Positions 42,800 to 54,433 of a stretch of DNA of 64,000 bases are shown here, one piece after another. The notes below the pieces were generated by a model. That model did no database searches. It was not told where the DNA came from and worked only from the letters and a program-made list of their open reading frames with translations. The first letter of the stretch is position 1; every line of letters begins with the position of its first letter. Source of the stretch: Sphaerosporella brunnea (taxonomy: Eukaryota; Ascomycota; Pezizomycetes; Pezizales; Pyronemataceae); the NCBI GenBank assembly GCA_008704415.1, contig VXIS01000072.1, positions 62,001 to 126,000 of the forward strand, read 5' to 3'. Both the position numbers and the translations under genes were made by a program.

Positions 42800-45130
42800 T
42801 GATCGTGTTGTATGTATCACCGTTCAGTATCTAGGCCTGCGTAGTAAGGTTGCACAGCTGCGAGCGCAGGTAGTTGGATGCGCCACATTTTGCCTTCGCA
42901 CAACTGACCACAGTACTCAACCGCCGCCTGGTCATGCTGCTAGTCACAGTCGTGGCAATCGACATCATCGTGTGTCAACATCCCTCCGCCACCACCCCAG
43001 CAGGCACACTCGGCTTCCCCTGCGCACCTCCCAATCCTTGCACCAACGACATGCATTTGACTACCTCACGCTGAACCACACCGAGCTTGATGGACGCGTC
43101 AGTGTACGCAAGCTGTCGGTCACTTTCATAAATAGCAAAGGCAATGTCTGGCGATGCATGGTTGGGATACATCACAATGCTGTTGCCGTTGGACAGGCAC
43201 ATCTCGACGAGACACCTGCGACACATCAACGCCAACAACAGCAGAGGGTCCAACAGCATGCCCCGCCACTTCAACATCCGCCAGCTTGAGCCGCAGCTAT
43301 CTGTTGCAGCGTCACTAGGAAGATTCATGACAGAGGATCCTGACCGCAGCTGACCGTTCTTGGTAGTGCCGTCTACCTACCCAGCCTGTGGATCCCACAA
43401 CAATCGTAGATAGGTCCATCTACCAGGTTGAGCGCTTTTGCCCTTAGCTGAATCAGTTGGCGCGCAGCAAGCACAGGGACAGTAGTAACGCATTCCGCAC
43501 GCCCTGGCGAGGTAGCGCAGACATGCGATGTTGCATTGCGCGCAGATGCAGTCATCAGAACAGGTGAAAGAGCGAGTGGAGCGCAGAAACCGCAGATTTC
43601 GGCCATGTCACAACCAATTGAACACCCGGGGGTTAGTTGAAGGTAACGGCACTGGGAAGGGTAGGACAGGGACACCAGCGAATCCGCTGAGGACCGCAAT
43701 GGTATCCGCGCCTTCAGCATGTCGTAAAGCGCTCCTGAGCTGTGAGACTGCGGACGCGCGCACCTAGTATAGGGGTCAAGGAGGACGGTATTTTCGCTTT
43801 ATCTATTCAAGTTGCATGCCGGCAAGTGCGGCGGTTGGGGCGGTAAATTCCGCAGGTTTGGAATCACCACGGTTGTCAGGTCGCAATTTGGTTCGCTGTG
43901 GTCTTACACGGGCATGGCGGTGTCGACAGGCTCAGGCAACCGAACACATGCCGTCATCAGTGTAGTTCAGGTAAAGGTAGGCTGGTAGTATGATGGATGA
44001 ACAGTCATGTCAGCAGGTGACGAAATTCGCGACCTTGGAGGATATTTGCAGTGTTCAGGATGTCCTCTAACGTTGTCAAAAGCGCGAATGTCACGGCTCG
44101 AGGTTGGAATACGCGTGTGTGGCTCTGTGCTGCGGTTCTACCGAGGTTGTGTGTGTCAGTTACCACGTAGCGCGGGGCGCCGTGGTCAGGTGGGTCATAT
44201 AAAGGAGCCTTCGCTTCTGCGTTCTTGCTTCCTTTCATTTCCTCCTCACTGAACCTTCGTATTTCGACCAGAATACATTTGTTCCACTCTAAATCCTGAA
44301 CCTTGCGCAGACGGCGACCAATGCAAGTCGGTGACATTTACCCCCCCCCCCCCCACCTATCACGCCACTGTCGATGCTCGAAATCATGGAGGCGGTCTAT
44401 TGAATAGGATAGCACATGCGTGCCATAAGAACGGAATGTGTGGTAACTGCGTTGGGGTGAGAATATGCCTGTACATTACGATCTGCACAACACACCTGCA
44501 GATAAAACGGAAATATGCGCGGTTGTATATACCAATTCCAACGAGCAATTAATATCCGGTGCAATGCAAACCTCACGGCATTCATTCAATGCTTTATACG
44601 AGTGACCTAACAGTCTCATCAGAGATGGAATGGCCGGTTTTTGTCATGTACAACCGCTGGAAGCGGTAACCTCGCTTGCGCAATGTTCAAGAGCCGAAAC
44701 ATGTACGAAGAGCGAAACATGCAGTTACACTGGACAGGCTACTAGCAACCGCTCAAGGACGCGGGATCCATGCCAACCACTTGGCTTGGCGAAGGACGGC
44801 GGCGGAGAATCAGAGCTGACGGGCATTTTGGAGCGTTCTGAACCTGCACAACGAAAAAAACGGTCCATATATGGTTGAGTGGAATCATTACACAGGAGAC
44901 TCCGCATGGTTGGTGTTGGCGGGACTAGGTGCTTGGGAAGGAATATCATGATCAGCACGGTCTGGAGCCGGTGAATTGTCAGGCCAGAAAGCAAGCGCAG
45001 GAAACCACGGCACATCCGAAGAGAAAGGAGTATCAGGCAGAAATCCGTACATGGAGGTTCGGTCTGAGTGGAGAACCGATGTGGGATTCAGCTTGAGGAC
45101 GAAAGCATCAGGAATGCAGCGCGAGCTGGA
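42800..45130. other. No recognised gene; poly-C tract
   Basis: Short frames on both strands, for example minus 42975-43328, without motifs. A run of 14 C lies at 44341-44354. The segment 44200-44270 (cttcgcttctgcg, tcactgaaccttcgtat) resembles 47735-47790. Confidence 0.4.
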
Positions 45131-45133
45131 GGG

Positions 45134-45400
45134 CAGTGTTCTCAGTAGCCAGCCCAAACAGCCGCGCGGGCTTTTTGCCGCTGCCCCGGCGGTCCAGACT
45201 GCGGTCGGGCCAGCCCGGATGCCAGAGATCTCCCGTGAAGACTGGCCACTGCGAGTGGCGGGGTATAATGGGCGTCGATGAACGTATCAGGATCTGCGGT
45301 GTTATGATCACGGTGGTCGTAGTTGTCGTCATTCTGGCTGCGCGGGCTTTCTCATCGGCCCAACGCAGCCTGCCGGACGGGCTGGCTGTTGAGAACACTG
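45134..45400. mobile_element. Short hAT MITE, 267 bp
   Basis: The left end is CAGTGTTCTCAGTAGCCAGC and the right end reverse-complemented is CAGTGTTCTCAACAGCCAGC, two differences. Flanking octamers ctggaggg and ctcagggt agree at only 4 positions, so the duplication has decayed. No coding content. Same terminal type as the element at 1-2775. Confidence 0.8.
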
Positions 45401-45936
45401 CTCAGGGTAGTTCAGGGTGATCACGTACTTGCACATGTTCACTCTCCTGAGACAACATGTTCTACACGAGGTGCCGACCGTGTCATCCGACACTCACAAC
45501 TACACAGCGCACGGGTGACGATCTGCCCGTTCTCCAAGTCGGTGACCAGTGTTGGCTGATCGCGCGAGAACTCTCTGGCATTTGATTCAGGTTCCAACGC
45601 ATTGCTGTTCCGATATGCGCCTGTCATGACCCGAGTGCTGGCCAGTGAGGCACAATCTGTTGTGCGGTTGACGGATTTGCGTGCACTGTCGGTCATGCAA
45701 CCATGCCCGTTGGTACAGCACGATCACCATGGTCCCGCCTGAGCACCTCTCTTCACCACTCGTATCACGGCACCGCTACGCTATACATCACCGCTACCAC
45801 CCTGTCCTCAAGCACTGCAACTATCTGCATGCCGACGGCGGCGTTGGGCCCAGAGGACCGGCGCCAACGAGGAAAGACTTGACCCCGCCACTGCAATACC
45901 GTGACAAGCCGTACAACAAGCGCTCCAAGAGACGCC

Positions 45937-46212
45937 ATGCGCCAGGTGCCGATGTGGCCGCCAAGTGGATATCTTGGCGACCTGACCACGGAGCTGCTGC
46001 AAACGGTTGGCACCCACCTCACGGACCACGACGACATCTACCACATTCACCTGGTGAACTGGCGCCTACACTTGTCTCTTGCCAGCATCTGCGCAACGCC
46101 TCAACTCAGACCAGCGCACCAAGGCCTCAATTCAGATCTTTCTTCAACAGCACACAACTTCAATCCCGCGACAAACAACCACGCAATTGCCAAACCCCCT
46201 CCCTCCAAGCCC
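45937..46212 (+). CDS. F-box-like segment, possibly a first exon
   Basis: From the ATG at 45937 the frame reads, within its first 45 residues, YLGDLTTELLQTVGTHLTDH and DDIYHIHLVNWRLHLSL. This fits the F-box pattern (L-P-x-E-L-L...hL...D...hhL-V-x-R) with LP altered to LT. F-box proteins recruit substrates to SCF ubiquitin ligases. A well-formed intron (GTAAGT at 46213, GCTAAC, CAG at 46268, 56 nt) follows, but in this phase the join would meet TAA after four codons. So the F-box gene is either truncated or the intron belongs to another transcript. Confidence 0.42.
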
Positions 46213-46269
46213 GTAAGTCGAACAATTTGTCCTCCGCTACCTGGCAAAGCTAACCTTCCATCCAACAGG

Positions 46270-46500
46270 ATGACTTTGGCTAAAGAGTACGGCAATTTCT
46301 GCCTTGTTGCGCCGGGTAAGAACAAGCACAAGTTCCACGAGTACGACCTTGCCCCCCGGGTAGGAACGAGGAGAAGTTCCATGTTCTCCTTGTTAAGTTC
46401 ATCGTCGACCAGGGCTGGCAGATGTACCATCAGCGAAAAACAGTTCGGCCAGTCAGTGGGCGAGAGTTCCCTTCTATTCACCACCTCGTCTCGCCACTAC
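46270..46500 (+). pseudogene. Member of the MxLAK-x-Y family, frameshifted
   Basis: Begins MTLAKEYGNFCLVAPGKN and, after a local duplication of about 44 bases (aagaacaagcacaagttcca / ggaacgaggagaagttccat), continues in another frame as NEEKFHVLLVKFIVDQGWQM and YHQRK. It corresponds to the start of the tandem pair at 58657 and 59160 (MSLAKLYAQYGLPAPRT, KKTHNLIAEFIW, YHPRKN). The part after YHQRK is replaced by pyrimidine-rich repeats (caccacctcgtctcgccact). Family function unknown. Confidence 0.45.
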
Positions 46501-46749
46501 TTCAACCCCTCCTCCCTTTTATACACCACCTCGTCTTGCCCTCCCTCGCTTCTATACACAACCTCCTCTCGCCACTACTTGAACCCTTCCTCACTCACTC
46601 CCTCTTTGCGAGGCACCCCATCGTCTCGACCTCGCCGTCTCACTTCGAAAGCCTCCCTTGCTGCCAGACGCCGCACTTTACTGATACAAGCGCGTTCTGA
46701 ACACCACAATGTAAGCCCCGCCTGCAGCTCCAACCGCGCTCGCTAACGT

Positions 46750-47320
46750 GCACCACCGATGGCGACGCTTGACTTCATCATCAGGCGCGAACAGCTGGCG
46801 CCCGCCAGGGCCAGTTTGAAACCCCACATCCTGCTCCCGGAGCTCGCTATGCACCGCGGACGGACACCCCCAGAACCCCACCCACAACCAGGTGCGTTGG
46901 GCGATGGCGTTGATCGCCCTCGCCCAACGACGTCCAGTTGTCGGTGGTGTGGCCTGGGCTGTTACAGGGACCAAACCAGGTTGTGGAAGATTCCCGTCTG
47001 TATGTGATCATGGCGCGGTTGGTCTCGCTGGGGTTCGCCGCAATCAGCAAGCCAAAGCGCCGTCCGGTGGTCGTCCCTCGTCCTGTTCCTGCGCATGTCG
47101 CGCTTGTGTTGCCTGGCCAACAGCAGGTGCCCCAGCCATGACGGCGCGCCATAGCCGCTTCAGGCCATTCACAACCAGCAACTGAAGGAGCCTTACAATC
47201 GCCGGAGTCACCGGCATCCGATCCAGGTTGCTGTTCATCGCAACTAGCGTTATCTGAGCACCACCCAGGAGCTGATCTGAGACGACCAGACACAGTTACT
47301 CAAGGAGCGGTCAAGGGACG
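46750..47320. other. No recognised gene
   Basis: Long overlapping frames on both strands reflect high GC and few stops. A minus-strand WFGPCNSPGHTTDNW (about 46935-46985) recalls a retroelement zinc knuckle but lacks two of its cysteines. Confidence 0.35.
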
Positions 47321-47429
47321 GTGGTGGTAGTATTCCTGGCCCTGACCCGCAGTCTCTACTCCGGTGGAACCGTGCGTGCTGTGAGACGGGGAGGAGAGGG
47401 GCGCGGTGAACTTTCGAAAGATGACCATG

Positions 47430-47690
47430 CCGCTCGTGGAGTTGGTGCTGGATTCGATCGTCGTCGCCGTGAACTTGAAGACGCCATTCGTCGGGCCACG
47501 GACAACAGCTTTGAGGGCACGATGCACCGCCTCAAGAACATTGTGGCCTCATTCCGCGACCAGACCAAGCTCGCGGTCTGTGCGAGACTTGAAGAAATTC
47601 TCACCAACCCTGCCTCCAGGGACGTGGACGCCGCCGAAATCTTGGTGAAGAGATTTGTCACGGCTGAAGGTTGGATTAGGATGTTGCGGC
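47430..47690 (+). pseudogene. C2H2 family, fourth partial copy (helical domain)
   Basis: Encodes GVGAGFDRRRRELEDAIRRA, then RLKNIVASFRDQTKLAVCAR and EEILTNPASRDVDAAEILVK, closely matching 16230-16480 of copy 1. The zinc finger and the upstream part are absent and the sequence diverges after 47670. The frame is open through the homologous part. Confidence 0.5.
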
Positions 47691-48014
47691 TCTGCGGAGG
47701 CTATGGTCGGCTAACACGGTCACATGGAGTAGGGTTTTCGCTTCCGCTTTGTTGTTTGTTTTCCCTTTCTCTTCACTGAACCTTCGTATGTCAATCTGAG
47801 TACCTTGGTTCGGATCTGGGTCACAGATCCTGTGTATCGTACCTCTCGTCACCTCCGAGCCCTTCCCTGCTCCCTGGTCCCTGAACCTGTCCGTTACCCC
47901 TCCGTACGCGAGTAACTTGGGTCCCTTCAGTCTGTTCCAACCCTCTCCGTTACACTAGGTTCAGTTCACCAAAGCCTAACCTACTCGCTCCGCCACCTCG
48001 TTCCTTACTATACC

Positions 48015-48345
48015 ATGACCACCTACCACGACATCAGAATTCCCTCGGAGCTGGTACCCAAGCACCTCCGCAAGGATTCCCTCACAAAGAGCACGACCAA
48101 CGCTTAACCGACTTCGTCCATGTGGCGCAACAACTCCTGGCCTGCTAAGCACCCACAAACTTGGAAGGGTAGCTGGACGAAACTCGTGCCAAGCTCCAAA
48201 CCACCCAGATTGAACGTGACGTCGCCCACGCTGCGTTCAACACCGCCCAACAGCAGCTGAATCAGTTACTGGCAATAGCTGCTGCCCAGATCCGCGAGAA
48301 CCCCCAGAGATATCACCCTAACCCTAACCCTAACCGCGTTCGAAT
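48015..48345 (+). pseudogene. Coiled-coil fragment running into telomere-like repeats
   Basis: From the ATG at 48015 one frame reads MTTYHDIRIPSELVPKHLRK. After a frame change and in-frame stops comes a helical segment LDETRAKLQTTQIERDVAHA, AFNTAQQQLNQLLAIAAAQI, ending RENPQRYHPNPNPNPN where the codons are the CCCTAA repeats. Unknown family. Confidence 0.35.
48316..48336. repeat. Interstitial telomere-type repeat (CCCTAA)3
   Basis: Three and a half CCCTAA units in the interior. Fungal telomeres are commonly TTAGGG. Too short to be a telomere. Confidence 0.85.
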
Positions 48346-50559
48346 GTCCTCAACCTTCAAACAAACAAAGATTCCGCCCCCGCGCCTCCGGCCATAAGCC
48401 TTTCACAGCCTGCAAACCCACAGAACAACCACCTCCGAACGTCATCATCGCCCATCCCTTTCGCGACTGGGCCCTAAGATCTTGAACCGGCAGCGGCCCG
48501 ATGGTCAACCGCTGGCCCAAGATTCTATCTTCGAACCACGCCGCAGCAGGAGCAACAAGGTATCAATTTGCGAGCGCCAAAGATCTAGCCCCGAAGGCCC
48601 AAAATCGTCAACCTCTTGTCTACTCGTGAAGGCTCGCTATGCGCAATTGACTGCCTTGTGTTATATTTGTTCACGCCCGGATGCGAGCGAACCCAGTCGC
48701 TACGGGAACGCTCAGTGACGACGAGGACGTCCCAGTTGCAACTGGGCTCCACGCCGCGACTCAGATTTGAGTTGGCAAATGAGCCCGACACTCACGAACA
48801 TTGATTCCGTGAAGCTCTCGAACTTCAAATCCGGAAACGATCACCAGAAAAACCGCTAACCGTTCGCATCCGGGCCATTTTGTACGAAATGGGAGGTCTC
48901 TTTTGCTCCCGGGACAAATACCGTGCCAATTGCAATGTCCCCAGCTCCGTGTCCAACAGAGAAATTTCTAGACCAAACACTGATGTACATTTTCAAAACC
49001 GCGACAGCGATATGTGCTGCAGCCCTGTTTGCAGTTGGAAGAGACTCCTGCCTGGTTACTAGTAGATTCCTATTTCGCAGCCAGGCGCAGATCAATCTCG
49101 CTTCATTCAGCGTCCAAACATGTGCTCTCCCCAAGTACTTTTCCATGCCGTGGCACATAGAAGCGACTGTTCCTATTGCAAAAAGCCCGCTGAGCTCTCC
49201 ATCCTCGCAGCCGAGCTTGTGGCGATCTTCGCCGGGAATGGCAGCGACCGGGCACGTAATTCGTCAATTTTAGCTTGCAGCGCGATCTTCTTTGTGAATC
49301 GCTGCCGTGACATAATCCCCCACTGACAAAACTTCGACGCCAAAGAAGTCTCGCGACGCGAGCGGTGACATTCCTCTCTTTCCGGGTTGGGGTTGGGTTC
49401 AGGATGTTCGAAACGCCAGGATCTGTCGGAGTGTGATCTGTGCCCATATCAAACCTACATACCATGGACCGCATGCCGGAATGCAGCAGCTCGCGCCTAC
49501 AAGCTGAGTCTCGGAATCGGAGGGGCTATCTCGACCCTACCCACGAGTTCGTCCCGAGCCCGCTCTATTTGAGCGGTTGCTGACGCGAGGCTGCAATTAT
49601 GAATGGCAAGGAGTAGATACGAGGTTCAGTCGGATAGTTCTGAAAGATCCGAAGACAACGCGGCGGCTAAATTTTGCGACATGAAAGTACGGAAATCTCG
49701 CAACCAGCTCGCCGTTTAGCAAAAGCGTTTGTTTCTTTAGCAAAGGTGGGTCTCTGTTTGGCTATAGCAGCACGCTCTTCGCCCAACAGCTCTACCAAAC
49801 AATCACATTTGGATGCGCAACACGTGGGGATATATGGTGCAATTGAAACAAAAGAAAATTCATTCCATCCGCACCAGAAACAAAAAAAAAAAAAAAAATG
49901 TTCCACGCGCTGATCCCGCCCCTCCCGAACCTTTCATCACCGCCCTTGAAAAAAAAAATTCATTCGTTCCACCCGCCCTATTCCCGGTCGTCCCCAACTC
50001 TCTACACTACCCCCACCCTGCCCAACCCTCCATCACCTCCCTAGAAAAAAAAAATCTTCCTCCACCTGCCGAAATCCCCTTCGACAACCGCCCCAGTAAA
50101 ATTAGCTGCCTCCTGCCAGCTGGTTCGCCGGGACGCCACGGGTATGGGCACATGGCGTGGCCAGGTCCATCCATGTGGGTCCCGGCCGAACCAGGAACCG
50201 AAACTCCCCCGCGTTGCGAATCTCGCCGATCGCACCGATCCGGATGTGACGAACCCTAATTGCAATTGCGGGTGCAGGGTGGAGGTGGTGGAGCCACCGG
50301 CAGGCGAACCGGGGGTGCGGGCGCAGGGTTGTGCGTGGGGGCTGCGGGTGGTTGCGGCGGGCGATTCGGCGGGGGAGGCCGCTGCTGCCGACGGTTGGGC
50401 GGAGGTGGCTGCTGCTGCGGTGGCTGCGCGCCCTGCGGCGGCAGCAGCCAGTGGTGGTTGCCGGGCTGTCCGTACTGCTGGAATACTAGGTTTTGGGCGT
50501 TTCCAGCGCCCACATTTCCGAAGATGGTCCCGGTGATGATGGTCACACCGGGACCATCA

Positions 50560-50591
<32 letters not shown>

Positions 50592-51382
50592 GGTTGTTGT
50601 TGTTCTGCATTGTTGGTTCGTTCCAAAGCCAGGTAAAATCACCGCGTCAACCCTTGCGCAAAGTAGCTTCACGGACCGTCACTCCGCCCCGTGGTGGCAA
50701 CCACTTGCCCCCGTCGCGGGATAACTTCCATTCGCAGTGAGTAGCGATTTTAAATCTTTCAGTTTTCGCTTGGATGCGAGATCTCCGGAACTGTTTATTT
50801 GACCAGATACCGTAGAGCTTCGGTACTGAGGCAATTCCACCGGATCCAAAGCATGGTCCATTTCAAGTAAACACGGGCCAATTAAGCCGAAGATGGTGTG
50901 GAGCATGGACGAAACGCTGGTCTGCCCGCGCCGTGAAACGAACCTCGTCTGACCGCGCTGCGCGGACAGGTCGAGAAGGATGTGCAGCTGGGAGCATCGT
51001 ATAACCAAACAATTGTAACCCCGGAAGCACCACCTTGAACATGGCGCCCAAGCTCAACTCCCCCTCCACCCCACCAAAGCTTTTCCGCAATCCAAACGAT
51101 CAGGTCGGTCCCGACGAGTCAACCTCAGACCTCGTTTGTAACATCAACTCAACTCAAAGAAACACCACCTCCCGCACGCGATCATGTCAGCACAAAACGG
51201 GAAGTTCTTGCACCACTACTACTGCAGCCACAAGAGAGAAATAGATCATGAGTTCCTGGGTGCATCCGTGGCCGGCATAAAAAGAGATCGATGTCAGTAT
51301 TGTTGGCAATTGACGCATCGGCGAGATTCTCTACGTCAACAACTCCAACTACGGCAACGAGAAAATGATCAGCAAAGAGCGT
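48346..51382. other. No recognised gene; shared repeat and (GTT)n microsatellite
   Basis: 48418-48482 (gaacaacc + acctccgaacgt...cgcgactgggccct) is homologous to 23663-23735 inside the hAT element at 23371. At 50555-50605 an imperfect (GTT)n tract occurs. GC-rich 50260-50460 gives long Gly-rich (plus) and Pro/Gln-rich (minus) frames that I regard as compositional. A Gly/Pro-rich minus ORF (50256-50672) has poly-Thr from the GTT tract. Confidence 0.35.
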
Positions 51383-51390
51383 GTTCCACT

Positions 51391-52041
51391 CAGGGCTGTC
51401 AAAAGTCCGGCCGGCTTTGAGCGCGGCCTGAGCCGGACTGATTGAAACGGGCTTTTGAAATCACGGCCCGTTTGGACCAGGCTTTCTGGGTGGAGACCCT
51501 GGCGGCTACGGGCACCCGCCAGGCCCGGCGGTACCTGGCGCCGGGCGGGCCCGCCAGGCATCCGTAGTATTTTGCATACACATACATCAAGGAAAGAAAC
51601 ATGAACGTGAGATACAGATTCAACAACCTGAAGGACCTTCAGCTACCCGTCCGTCTCCGCCGGCCGCTGTTCCGAAATCTTTGGATTTGTTAGCATAACG
51701 TCAGCCATATTCATCCGCCTCTTTTCCGACCTATACTTTCTGGGTTAAACTGCGTCGAACTGGCGAGATTTGTGAGTAAAACGTCAGCAGTTCTGCTCCG
51801 CAGTATTCCGACTCTCATCCGAGGTGTTGTTTTTGGGGTGGATCGACCAGGCACTGCGTTCGGCACAATGACCGACCCGGCCTTAATTCAGGATACCGGG
51901 CACCGGCTGGCGCCTATGAGATATCCAGGTTTTTCCTATGCCGGCCCGAACCTGTCGGGCTTGCCGCATCACCCGCCTGACCTGACCCACTCCGTGGGGC
52001 CCCGTTTGGCCTGGCGGCCGGCCGGACTATTGACCGCCCTG
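51391..52041. mobile_element. Non-autonomous hAT element (CAGGG type) with perfect 8-bp duplication
   Basis: The left end is CAGGGCTGTCAAAAGTCCGG; the right end reverse-complemented is CAGGGCGGTCAATAGTCCGG, two differences. GTTCCACT occurs at 51383-51390 and again at 52042-52049. The 651-bp interior is non-coding. It is the same family as 54434-55340 but in the opposite orientation: its right end matches the other's left end. Confidence 0.93.
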
Positions 52042-52049
52042 GTTCCACT

Positions 52050-54425
52050 CCCTCGAAAGCCTTCTACTGACCCCGGGATTTGTAGTCTACGTGAGCAACA
52101 TGACGAAGAAATGAAGCGCATTATCCCAGTCTCGGAGATCATGATGTGCTGTCCCTCCGCCTGCCTGCGCCTCTCCTGGAGCGTGTGCAAATAGTGAACC
52201 AGGGAGGGCGACTCGAACTAGCAACAACGGGAAGAAAACCCTTGAGATCCGGCGTGGCAAAAAGCAAATATCCTTCGCCACGCCCAGATCAGGTCTTTTG
52301 GGCGACATAGCGCAGTACAGAGAACCGGGGGGACAGCGCGGCTTCTACTACCTGATCGGGGACCTTAAGACGCTGGTGTTCTCCCTGATCTCCAAGCCCT
52401 TCAAGATGAAGCCTACTAGAAGTCAGACGGTTTTGACGACCGGCAGGTAACGCTGGCGAGAACGGCCGGTGCGAGGCGGTTGTCGCAGTGTCGCCGTATC
52501 GGGGGATCAGTGACCTCTAGGCCACGCAGGCGCAACCAGAATCTCTTGCAGAAAGCCGGCCAGCGCGTGAAACGGTACTGATGCAAAGCTTGAACATATC
52601 ATCCATCACCTCTCGACGTGTCCCAATACATATTGGAGCAACAGCTATGTCATTGGATATACTCGATGCACCACCGTCAAGATGCGTTGCCAAGCGGATG
52701 TACCAACTCTGAGAATTCTCATGCCCAGTGTGCGACTTCGTTATACGTAGTGGTTGAGCTCATGAGAAAGCCTCCTTGACATCATTTTTTCAACTGATTG
52801 TGAGCGTCACAGGATTGTATACGGAAATTGGCAACGCCCAAGATGCTCGACTCTTAATCGCGGCCCTGACGACGGCGCCAAAGGTAAGCCACGGCATCAC
52901 ACGCCTTGCGTGGCAGAATGGCCAGACCCCATGTGTGGACTTCCCACACCGCCACCACCAGGTTGCTGTGCATATGGTCTCTTGCCTGAGCGATTCTGTC
53001 AGGCAGCCACGGAAAGGACATGGCGGGGTTTGAGCGAACTCAGTACCGAGCTGTGATGTCATTCAAATTTATCCGAGACCGTGCTGTTGCTTTCGAACAC
53101 CCGAATGCGCGACCCTGCGAGGCATCTCCCAGCAGCCAGTAGTTCAACTATATGTAGTAGTTTATGGCCAAACTGCGCGATTAATGCAGGATATCTCTTT
53201 TCTTTCCTCTTAGCTTTCGTGATGTACATATTAAGTCACCGACCTTCAAGCCGACGCGGACGGTATTTGTACAACTGCTGAGCGCAGAGAGTGGCCTGAT
53301 CTACTGGGACTGCGAAAGATACGGGTGGTGCGGCGGTTGGCCGGGTCCATGAAATCCGACGCTCAAGCAAACCTAACGAGCTGTACCCAGGAGAGTGAGG
53401 ATAAACAGACACCAACCTTCAAGCTGACCGCACGGAGTAGAAAAGCATAACTACTCACTACTAGGCGATCTTGCAATAGACACCACGATTGATTGTGACT
53501 TCGAAAATGGGGATAACCAAGACCGGGAACCCCGAGCATCATGCTTTCACAGTTTCGGCAGTTACTCTGCCAGGTGCGGGTGCTTCGTCTGCTTAACCTG
53601 CTCCACAGCCTCCACAATCTGTGGGGTCCTGCTTCGGAGGCTCACAGTTCTTCTCTCTCGACGCAGGTCCCTGCTTCTTCGTTATCCAACTCCTTGATTA
53701 CTAGGAACATTCCGTGTTTCGGAATTGCTGTTCCGTAACAGTCGCAAACAGTCATGAACGAGTTATCGATCACAATCGCGGATAAGTGGCCCTGTCGTGT
53801 CTCGTCCATCTGGCGACAGGCCTCAAGGCTGATGGACAAACATTGTGGGCCGATGGTGCACTGCGTGGCCAACCGCACCCAGTGGCTTGGGAGCTACTGA
53901 AAGCGGTATCCGGCTTTCATCAATCACCAAACAGGTCTTTATAGGGCTCATGAAAGCCGTGCGGGCTGATAGCTAGAGGAAAGCAGTTACGGCAAACCGG
54001 GTTCTAGTTGTGCCCACACGAGGCCGCCTCATTTCTTCCCTGGAAACCACAGTGGCCCTGACAGCACTGGTTGCTGGCTCAACTGGTCGGTTGCGTAGAT
54101 ACCCGATTACCACGCAACTGGGCGAACCGATCGAAGGATGTTGTCATTGGAGCAGCTTCAAAGATATGTCTCTTGTTGTTCAGTCAGGTCGACAAGCCAA
54201 CTGGCACCGATGAAACGACTTTTCAAACCAGTTTCTATGTGCTTCGTTCTTTTACAGTCCGAAACTGACACCATCACGGAAGAAAATGCAGCAACAAAGT
54301 CTGTCCAGGCCCAGCTTCCCTCACCGGCAGCTACCAAGCGCAGGAACACGCTACCGGAAAAGGCGGATGATGAAGCGCTGCTGGCGGCTATGTGGTGCCT
54401 GCAGCTGTTCTCCGATACTCATCAC
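52050..54425. other. No recognised gene
   Basis: A short plus frame near 52300-52450 (YREPGGQRGFYYLIGDLKTL, VFSLISKPFKMKPT) looks protein-like but isolated. Other frames are short and without motif. Confidence 0.4.
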
Positions 54426-54433
54426 TACACCAC

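Noticed and set aside
46905..46995. Retroelement gag zinc knuckle (minus strand WFGPCNSPGHTTDNW)
   Set aside because: Only one Cys and the GH remain; two ligands are absent and no gag or pol lies beside it.
48316..48336. True telomere or chromosome end
   Set aside because: Only three to four units with unique sequence on both sides.
50256..50672. Pro/Gln-rich protein with poly-Thr on the minus strand
   Set aside because: The frame is open because of GC-rich low complexity and a GTT microsatellite; all three frames are long there.
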